From positions 5,525,501-5,589,500 of the forward strand of contig NC_064001.1 of NCBI RefSeq assembly GCF_932276165.1: a stretch of 64,000 nt of DNA, given 5' to 3'. Below, piece by piece: positions 1-9,700 of the stretch (its first letter is position 1; each line of letters starts with the position of its first letter). Position numbers and translations under genes: made by a program. The stretch comes from Plutella xylostella. Lineage: Eukaryota > Arthropoda > Insecta > Lepidoptera > Plutellidae. The notes beneath the pieces are model-generated. The model was not told where the DNA came from. It saw only the letters and a program-made list of their open reading frames with translations, and ran no database searches.

Positions 1-1
1 C

Positions 2-220
2 CCCACACTCAGACTTTCGAAAACAAACACATCATTCATGGGGAACTGTATACGTTTTTATAATAAATTATCAAATGAAGCAATAAACCTTACTGAGCAA
101 AAATTTAAGAATTATGTTAAAGCTACATTATGTAGTAAAGCTTACTATAGTATAAATGATTATTTAAACGACAAAAACGCGTGGTCTTGTCCACCTCAGC
201 TAAGGCTATTGAAAAAATGA
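2..220 (+). pseudogene. LINE reverse transcriptase C-terminal fragment
   Basis: The reading frame is open from base 2 to the stop at 218-220 and gives the last ~72 residues of a non-LTR retrotransposon ORF2. The pattern 'FYNKLSNEAI' followed by 'YYSINDYLND' is typical of the tail downstream of the RT domain in CR1/jockey-like LINEs of Lepidoptera, and the minus-strand LINE at 2946-4275 ends in a similar YYTITEF motif. The 5' part lies outside the window, so this is either the end of a longer copy or a truncated one. It lies upstream of, or within an intron of, SUGP1. Family level only; the exact clade is not determined. Confidence 0.6.
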
Positions 221-441
221 AATGGATATAGGTACTTAAGTAAAATTGTAGGTACTAGATATAAGTAAAAATTGTAATAGATAATAAGGAAAAAGTTGAA
301 AAGATGCTCGAGGAGTTTCTTTCGCCATTTCTTTCCTTCTCAATGACGGGGCCTTTGTGAAATGGCGGTAGATGACTATCGACAAATAATTGTAAAATTT
401 TACGTCGATTAAACCATTTGAATTTGAATTTGAATTTGAAA
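221..441 (+). repeat. LINE 3' UTR with GAATTT-repeat tail
   Basis: Non-coding AT-rich sequence follows the LINE stop and ends in about four GAATTT units (418-441), a simple-repeat terminus of the kind seen at non-LTR retrotransposon 3' ends. No host coding signal was seen here. Confidence 0.4.
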
Positions 442-559
442 TTATGATGGCGTTGCATACATAAGGTTATTAATTCCCGCGGGGTGTGTGTGCATATAAA
501 GAAACAAAATCAAAATGGCGTTGCATATAAGTGTTAGTAAAAGAGTGTGTGTATGATAG

Positions 560-735
560 TAAGCGCAAGAAGCCCCAACACCCGTGGACAGTGAAGCCCG
601 AGAGCTCCCAGAGCGACGAGGAGCGCGAGGTGAAGCGCGAGCGCCGCAAGCGCAAGAAGTCGCGGTGGGGGGACGACCCGGCCGAGCTGCCGCTGCCGAC
701 TGTACCGGACACGCCGCCCGCGCCGCCTCTACCGG
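560..735 (+). CDS. SUGP1: SUGP1 tandem exon, copy 1
   Basis: 176-nt exon-like block: one base (T), 58 codons, one base (G). It encodes a basic, Ser/Glu/Arg-rich stretch containing KRKKSRWGDDPAELPLP and ending in a Pro-rich segment PPAPPLPG. The donor is CCGG|GTGTGT. The final G joins GA of the 10116 exon to give Gly. The acceptor AG (558-559) has a poor pyrimidine tract, and the frame stays open a little further upstream (ECVYDS), so the true 5' edge is uncertain. Copy-specific change: Pro where copies 2 and 3 have Arg (VKPESS against VKRESS). Confidence 0.65.
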
Positions 736-3700
736 GTGTGTAGGCGCTTCTGTCTGTGGTAGCTAGACTTGCTTTCATAAGCACATACATACATAAGAGC
801 CCATGCCGCCTTTAGCAGGTATCTAGGCTCTTATATGTACAAGCTTTTGACTCTACCAGGTAGGTTCTTATATATCTACAAGCGTCTGTCCCAGCGGCAT
901 GGACCAGTTATCGATGTCGATAAAATTAAATTATGCGCGTTCCATTAGTTACAGCGCCCTAATGGCGAATCGCGATATAGGGTTTATCCACGTCGATAAA
1001 GAACTCGTGCAGCGGGGATTGATAGCTTTTATAAAGCATGCAGATAAAGAAACCAAATGAAGATGGCGGGGATTAATAGCCGTCAAAACGAGTGTAGATA
1101 AAGAAACCAAATGAAGATGGCGGGGATTAATAGCCGTCAAAACGAGTGTAGATAAAAGAACCAAATGAAGATGGCGTTGCATACAAGGTTAGTAAAAGTG
1201 TGTCTATGTGAGTAAGTGCAAGAAGCCGCAATGCCCGTGGACAGTGAAGCGCGAGAGCTCCCAGAGCGACGAGGAGCGCGAGGTGAAGCGCGAGCGCCGC
1301 AAGCGCAAGAAGTCGCGGTGGGGGGACGACCCGGCCGAGCTGCCGCTGCCGACTGTACCGGACACGCCGCCCGCGCCGCCTCTACCGGGTGTGTAGGCGC
1401 TTCTGTCTATGGTAGCTGCACTTGCTACACGGGTTCTTTATTGACGTCGATAAATTTTAATAATGCGCGTTCCATCTATCAGCGTGGTTATGGCGATATA
1501 GGGTTTATCCACGTCGATAAAGAACTCGTGCAGCGGGGATTGATAGCTGTTTTAACGCGTGCAGATAAAGAAACAAAATTAACATGGCGGTCGTATCTAC
1601 AAGCGTCTGTACCCGCGGCACAGACCCGTTATCGACGTCGATAAATTTGAATAATGCGCGTTCCATCTATGACAGCGCTGTGTTGGCGATATAGGGTTTA
1701 TCCAAGCCGATAAAGGACTCATGCAGCGGGGCTTGATAGCTATTATAACGCGTGCCGATAAAGAAACCAATTAAAGATGGCGTTTCATGCAAGTCTTCGG
1801 AGTGTGTCTATGAGAGTAAGCGCAAGAAGCCCCAACACCCGTGGACAGTGAAGCGCGAGAGCTCCCAGAGCGACGAGGAGCGCGAGGTGAAGCGCGAGCG
1901 CCGCAAGCGCAAGAAGTCGCGGTGGGGGGACGACCCGGCCGAGCTGCCGCTGCCGACTGTACCGGACACGCCGCCCGCGCCGCCTCTACCGGGTGTGTAC
2001 AAGCTTCTGTCTGTGGTAGCTAGACTTGCTTTCATAAGCACATACATACGTAAGAGCCCATGCTGCCTCTACCAGGTGTGTAGGCTCTTGTATCTACTGG
2101 CGTCTGTCTCCGCGGCACGGACCCGTTATCGACGTCGATAAATTTGAATAATGCGCGTTCACCGTATGTAATGGCGAAAGCGTCTTTTCCCGCGGCATGG
2201 CGCCGTTATCGACGTCGATAAAATCTTTTACCAGTCGCAGCGCCGTATATATGGCGAATTTCGTTTATACACGTTGATAACGAACTTGTGAAGCGACGAC
2301 AGGAGCTTGTATATATAAAAAACCTAGCTAGACACCTAAGTAGCTGATATAACACGTGCAGATAAAGAACCCAAATGAAGATGGCGTTGCATACAAGTGA
2401 CAGTAAAAGGGTATTAATTCTCGCGGAGTATGTAAGAGAGCAAGCGCAAGTAGTCTCGGTGGACTCATGCTATCTCGGATATTCATTATTCGCGGGTATA
2501 TTTTTCTACTCCCACTTTTGTAACTTCCGCCATTTTAATATTGTTTTTTATGCTGTCGTTATATTGACTTCTCTCTCTCATATACCTGTGGCCGTCAGAC
2601 TTTTATCAAATCAAATCAAATCAAACTCTTTATTCGTGTACACAGGTAAATGGAGATCTTATACAATTGGTAGTAGGTACATTCCATGTACTGCTTATTA
2701 AGCATACGAACATTTAGTGATATAGCACACTAGTTAATACACATGCAAACTAATAGTAACAGGCAAATGTACAAAAGAAGGTATCCAATTAACAATATTA
2801 TCAATCAATAATTAAATTTAAATTAAATAGGTATTAAATAATAGCTAAGGTGAGTAAATAAATAGATTGTAAGTAATTAGAAAAAGTCAATGTCATAAAG
2901 TAAATAATTTGTAACCGAGTAGTCATTGTCAATCTCATTCGTTACCTATATTGTAGTATCTCCAAAAAATTCTGTTATCGTATAATAGCATTTATCAGTC
3001 AATAATTTAAATAATTTTCTTTTAAATAATTTTAGGTCTAAATCTCTAATACTGTTCGGTATTTTGTTATAGATAAGTGGTGACATGCAGAAAACACTTT
3101 TATTCATTAAAGCAGTCTTTGAGCTTTGGATACATATCCTATTCCTATGGATCGAACGGATTCTACTGGAGTGATGTACATCTGCTGCTTTGATGAAGAG
3201 ATTAGGATTTGTTTTTACAAATAACGCGACTTCGTAGATATAAAGACTTGTTAGAGTTAATATTTCATTTTTTTTTAAAGTACGGCTTACAGCTGTCTGT
3301 CGTTTTAAGACCACACATTGATCTGATAATTCTTTTTTGCGCTTTAAATATTGTATCTTTTTTAGTGCAGTTGCCCCAAAAAATTATCCCATAACGAAGT
3401 GTGGATGCCACATATGCATGATAGGCTATTATAAGTGTATCCATATTAACAATACCTCTCAGTCTGAAAAGCATATATGAGTGTTTACTGAGCTTTGAAC
3501 AAAGATCATTCGCATGATCGTTCCACGTTAGTTGGTTGTCTATATTAAGACCTAGAAATTTAGTTACTCGTGTTTCATTTACGGGCTGGTTGTTGTAAGT
3601 TATTGTAACATCAGGAATGGTTTTTCTCTGATGAAACATCATTAATTTAGTCTTACCGAGATTAGCTACCAAGCTATTGTCATCTAACCAGTTTATAATT

Positions 3701-6700
3701 TCTGACAGGTTCTTATTTATTGTCTCCTCATAGCTGAGTTTATCTGTGCATTTTATTATGACAGTGCTATCATCTGCGAAAAGGATCATGGGATTGGAAA
3801 CATGTTTAGGAAGGTCATTAATATAAGTCAGGAATAACAGTGGGCCCAGTACACTGCCCTGAGGAACTCCATGTAGTATTTCTCTATTATCCGAAAGGTA
3901 TTTTATTTCCATTTTAGTTTTAGGACACATTTTGGTTATTTGTGTACATTGTTTCCTATTGCTTAAGTATGACTTTATGAGTTCAATAACGTTGCCCCTG
4001 ATACCGTATGATTTCAGTTTACTAATTAATATATTATGATTTACGTAGTCAAAGGCTTTAGTCAAGTCCATGTAGGTATATGGCACATACGGGAGTTTTT
4101 TCATCTATACATGTCATTACTTTACTTAAGAATTCAAAAATTGCTAAATTTATAGTCATATTTTTTCGAAACCCCTTTTGCTCGTCTATAATAATATTGT
4201 GCTTGTCAAAAAATGATGTCAAAGAATTATAAATATATTTTTCAAATACCTTGGAAATTACTGATATTAGTGCTATTATAATATATAAAGCTGGATTACC
4301 ACTCACTCACTGACTGACATAGTAGTTCTCCCAGAAGGAGCCATTTTTTGATATAAAAATGTTTTAGGGAAATGTACAAGGTGCTCGGGTGAGTAGAGAA
4401 AAAATCCGACTTTTTAAAAAAAGTAGTAAAAAAAAAAAATTTTTTTTGTTCCTCCATTTTGGTGACCATACATTTTTTTATATTTCGAGGGTGTACTAAG
4501 AATGTCTGACAGATTATAAAAAAAATATAAAAAAATAAAAAAACAAAATGGCGGCCGAGTTGCAGTGAAGCAAAGTTAAGGGCGTGTCAGACCCGACTTG
4601 AGGTGAATTGATCTCCCGGAAGGGGGGGAGGTGGGGGGATGCTGTTTTTTGTAAACGATGAGGCACATGATGAAATTTAAGGGAAAATTCCAAAAAATTG
4701 TATTTTTTTTATTTCGGGGGGAGGGCAGATTTTTTTATAAAAACGTGATTTTTCGGGGATTTTCAAAGCATTTTTTTATCGTGTTGGGGGCATTTGACAG
4801 GTTTGACTTGTATGGAGCGGTTGTGTAGTTTGACGAGTAGAGTTGCCATAGGAAAGAATTTTCCCCATTTTTAGGGTAAATTTCGAGATTTTCCCCAAAA
4901 ACATGAAAAGTAGAAATGGCCACTTTTGATTTTAAAATTTGATGCAGTTTTGTCGGAAAGACCCGTACTAATGACATTTGACCATTTTTATTACTTTCGA
5001 CTGGCAACCCTGCGCGATAGGCGAGATTATATTTTTTCGGATTTTTTTACGTCGATCCAACTTGAGGTGAATTGATCTCCCAGAAGGGAGGCAGGTGGGG
5101 TGATGATTTTTTTTGTACACGGTCTGATGTATGGTGCAGTTTATGGGAAAATTCCGAAAAGTTGAAAAAACAAAATGGCGGACTGCTTTGGCGGCCATTT
5201 TGTAAAAGTGACTTTTTTTCACGATTTTTGATTTGATTTTTTACCTATTTAGAGTGGTTGGGGAGATTTGTCTTGTATGGCGCATTTGTGTAGTTTGTTG
5301 AGTAGACTATACCTACTAAATAAAATTTCCCCATTTTTAGGGAAAAATTTGAGATTTTCCCCAAAAACATAAAAAATAGAAATAACCGTTTTGGATTTAA
5401 AAAAATGATGCAGTTTAGTCAGAAAGGCTCATACTAATGACATTTGACTATTTTTATTACTTTCGGCTGGCAACACTGAGAAATACGGGAGATTATATTT
5501 TTGAAAAAGTTCGACGTCGATTCAAGTTGAGGTGAATTGATCTCCCAGAAGAGGAGGAGGTGGGGTGATGATTTTCTTTGTACATGGTTGGATATATGGT
5601 GAAATTCATGGGAAAATTCCGAAAACTGCAAAAATCAAAATGGCGGATGAAGTGGCAGCCATTTTGTAAAAGAGAAATTTTACATGTTTAAAGGCTATTT
5701 CACCTGTATTGAGGGGTCTGACAGTTTTGACTTGTAGAGCGCGTTTGTGTGTTTAGGTACACTTAATTTTTCTATGAAATAAAAACTCCCCATTGTTAGG
5801 GAAAAAAACAAAATTTCCCTAAAAACATGGGAAATTTTCAAAGCATTTTTTTATCGTGTTGGGGGCATTTGACAGGTTTGACTTGTATGGAGCGGTTGTG
5901 CAGTTTGACGAGTAGAGTTGCCATGTGAAAGAATTTTCCCCATTTTTAGGGTAAATTTCGAGATTTTCCCCAAAAACATGAAAAGTAGAAATGGCCACTT
6001 TTGATTTTAAAATTTGATGCAGTTTTGTCGGAAAGACCCGTACTAATGACATTTGACCATTTTTATTACTTTCGACTGGCAACCCTGCGCGATAGGCGAG
6101 GTTATATTTTTTCGGAATTTTTTACGTCGACCCAACTTGAGGTGAATTGATCTCCCAGAAGGGAGGCAGGCGGGGTGATGATTTTTTTTGGACATGGTCT
6201 GGTGTATGGTGCAGTTTATGGGAAAATTCCGAAAAGTTGAAAAAACAAAATGGCGGACTGCTTTGGCGGCCATTTTGTAAAAGTGACTTTTTTTCACGAT
6301 CTTTGATTGGATTTTTTACCTGTTTAGAGTGGTTGGGGAGATTTGTCTTGTATAGCGCATTTGTGTAGTTTGTTGAGTAGATTATACCTACGAAATAAAG
6401 TTTCCCCATTTTTAGGGAAAATTTTGAGATTTTCCTCAAAAACCGAAAAAATAGAAATAACCGTTTTGGATTTTAAAAAATGATGCAGTTCAGTCAGAAA
6501 GGCTCATACTAATGACATTTGACTATTTTTATCACTTTCGGCTGGCAACCCTGAGAAATACGGGAGATTATATTTTTGAAAAAGTTCGACGTCGATTCAA
6601 GTTGAGGTGAATTGATCTCCCAGAAGGGGGGAAGGTGGGGTGATGTTTTTCTTTGTACATGGTTGGATATATGGTGAAATTCATGGGAAAATTCCGAAAA

Positions 6701-9700
6701 CTGCAAAAATCAAAATGGCGGATGAAGTGGCAGCCATTTTGTAAAAGAGAAATTTTACATGTTTTAAGGCTATTTCACCTGTATTGAGTGGTCTGACAGT
6801 TTTGACTTGTAGAGCGCGTTTGTGTAGGTGGATGCATTTAGTTTTCTTATGAAATAAAAACTCCCCATTTTTAGGGAAAAAAACAAAATTTCCCTAAAAA
6901 CATGAGAAATTATACATAAATATGCAATTTTATCGTTTTGTGATGGTCTGAGGAGATTCATGTATGGCGCTTTTGTGTAGTTAAATGCATAGATTTTTAA
7001 TTAATAATAAAAAAACTCCCCACTTAAAGAAAAAAAAAACTAAATTTCCCTAAAAACGTGGAAAATTTACATAAATATGCAATTTTGTCGTTTTGTGATA
7101 GTCTGAGGAGATTCGAATGTATGACGCGTTTGTGTAGTTAAATGCATAGATTTTTAATTAATAATAAAAACTCCCCACTTATGAGGAAAAAAATCAAAAT
7201 TTCCCTAAAAACGTATAAAAAATTACCAACATTAGCAATTTCACCCCGTTGAAGTGGTCAGACACATTTATGGTATATCGCGCATTTGTGTAGATAAATA
7301 CAAACAATAATTATTTAAAATAAAAACCCCCCACTTTTAGGGAAAAAATCAAAATTTCCCTAAAAACGTAGAAAAAATTACCAACATTAGCATTTTCACC
7401 CCTTTGAAGTGGTCAGACAGATTTGTGGTATATGGCGCATTTGTGTAGATAAATACAAAGAATTATATTTTAAAATAAAAACTCCCCACTTTTAGAGGAG
7501 AAAATATTTTCCCTAAAAACATACAAAATGTAAATCAACTTTACCACAGTTTAAGTGCCGAGCGCAGCGAGGCCATAGTCCTTCTACAAGCTATACCAAA
7601 ATAAAACAAGCCGAGCGCAGCGAGGCATCCGATCGACAAGTAACCCTGCCATAAAGAAAAGAAATCCGAGCGAAGCGAGGCATTACGTATCATAATTATT
7701 ATTACCAATAAAGAAAAACTACGGGAAAAGTCCCGTTTAAGAAGTGGAAAGCCGAGCGAAGCTAAACCGTCAATTCAAAACCTAGAGTGTGGAGCGGAGC
7801 GAGGAAAAACTACTGAAATCAACATCCGGAAACCCGATGAGCCGAGCGAAGCGAGGCTAAAGCGCAATAAACAGCAAGTGCAAAGCCAAACGAAACGAGG
7901 CAAAACAACCGAAATTATCATTCCGAGACCTAGAGAAGAGCCGAGCGAAGCGAGGCTAAACTACTTTAATCACTAACTGCCTGTTTGACTGGAGAGCCGA
8001 GCGCAGCGAGGCAAAACAATCCAAACCATCATACCTCAAACCTCGGTAAGCCGAGCGCAGCGAGGCAAAACATTTCAAAACATCATACCACAACCATTGA
8101 AGAGCCGAGCGCAGCGAGGCAATACAACTTAAGTATAACCTTACCGTAAAAGAGGAGCCGAGCGAAGCGAGGCCAAACAATGCGAACCACCATACTTCAA
8201 ACCCTGGAGAGCCGAGCGAAGCGAGGCAACACTACTCAAACCCTCGTCAACACAACTATATAACCTGAGAGCCGATTGTGGCTAAGAAATATCTTGAATG
8301 AATAAAAAAAGACGAAGTGTATGTTTGGGCGTTTATAGTTCCAATTATGGATTAAATTGAAGTAAAACATAGTTCTGTAAAAATAGTCTTAAACAGCAAA
8401 CCCACGTAAGAAATTAATGAATAAAAAAAAGCCTGTGTATTTCTTTTCTATGAAAAAGTTTCTCTTCAGGACAGAGTAAACTAATAATCGAGACGCTAGA
8501 AAAACGCGCGAATGGGGGTGACTCAGATTTATGAGGTATTAAAAAACCCAATATTTGTACACAAAACGATGTCGGCTCGATACTAGGTAAAGTTTACGAA
8601 ACCAAAATTTTTTCATATAGATTAGTTTCTCTACCGTATTTGTGTGAGACAATCCGTAACAGGAACCAATTTTTTTGAGTACGAGTACGGGATGGAGTGT
8701 TGGGATATGGTCAGAATATTTGGATGCGTCTTTAACTTGAACACCAGAAAGATCCGCTACGTGATTGTAAAGTATACCTACCTGAATTTTCCTACTGGAT
8801 TTTTAAGGCGCAATGAATACCACTAAAGTAATTATAATAGCAACATTTCATAATAAGAAAATCATAAGCATAAAGCCATAAGTATTCTTCACTCAAATTT
8901 GAATACAAAGGAAAACGCCAGACATTTGGTATATTATAAGTAAAGCCAGCTGACCGATTATTATACTAAAAAAAACTGTTTTGAAAACAAAAACAAAAGC
9001 ATCAATACCGACATGATATCGAAATTCATAATGAAAATAGTTTTTAAGGCCTTACAAAACGCAAGAAAGATTTGCTACAGTATGTTCAAGTCAATACCCT
9101 GCTGAAACCAATATTCATACTAAAAACGTATACCTAACTACCTAAAACAAAATCATCAGTAGGTACCCCTTTAATATAGAAATTCATAGTGAAAACAGTT
9201 TTGAAGGCATAAGAAAACGCAAGAAAGATTTGCTACGGTTTGTTCAAGTCAATACCCTGCTGAAACTGAAATTCATACTGAAAACTGTTTCCCACGTGAA
9301 ACAAAATTGTTAGTACCCTTTTAATTTAAAAAAATCATAGTGAACACAGTTTTTAAGGCGTAACAAAACGCAAGAAAGATTTGCTACGGCATATTCAAGT
9401 CAATACCCTGCTGAAATGGAAATTCATACTGAAAACAGACACCCACCTAATCCGAAAGCATCAAAGGCCTTACAAAATGCAAGAAAGATTTGCTATGGTA
9501 TGTTAAAGTTAATACCCTACTGAAACCGAATTTCATACTGTAAACTGTATTCCACCTAAAACAAAATCATCAGTACCCCCCTTAATAAAGAAATTCATAG
9601 TGAAAGCAGCTTTGATGGCATAACGAAATGCAAAAAGGATTTGCTACGGTATGGTCAAGTCAATACCCTGCTGAAACCGAAATTCATACTGAAAACTGTA

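Larger units (their letters stand above)
442..2480 (+). repeat. tandem segmental duplication carrying the SUGP1 exon
   Basis: Three ~600-650-bp units each contain the exon followed by a flanking repeat with GTTATCGACGTCGATAAA, AATGCGCGTTCCA, GATATAGGGTTTATCC and AAGATGGCGTTGCAT. A fourth, decayed unit follows: 2431-2465 resembles the AAGCGCAAGAAGTCGCGGTGG part of the exon but contains TAG. Short pieces resembling the exon 3' end plus donor also occur near 811-833, 852-874 and 2063-2090. The flanking repeat is dispersed; related copies are at about 12462-12610 and 27045-27175. Confidence 0.75.

Noticed and set aside
470..790. Minus-strand 106-codon ORF antisense to the SUGP1 exon copy
   Set aside because: It mirrors the GC-rich exon in another frame, and the antisense ORF recurs at copy 3 for the same reason. 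The + strand frame matches SUGP1.
4735..6706. Minus-strand protein-coding genes (ORFs of 65-105 codons, duplicated)
   Set aside because: They are duplicated only because the DNA repeats. They are low-complexity, lack motifs, and overlap both strands of a non-coding repeat.
7557..8282. CRISPR array
   Set aside because: The regular palindromic repeats resemble one, but the intervals share sequence with each other, the array sits inside a Helitron-like element, and the window is eukaryotic with spliced genes and no cas genes. It is a decaying minisatellite.
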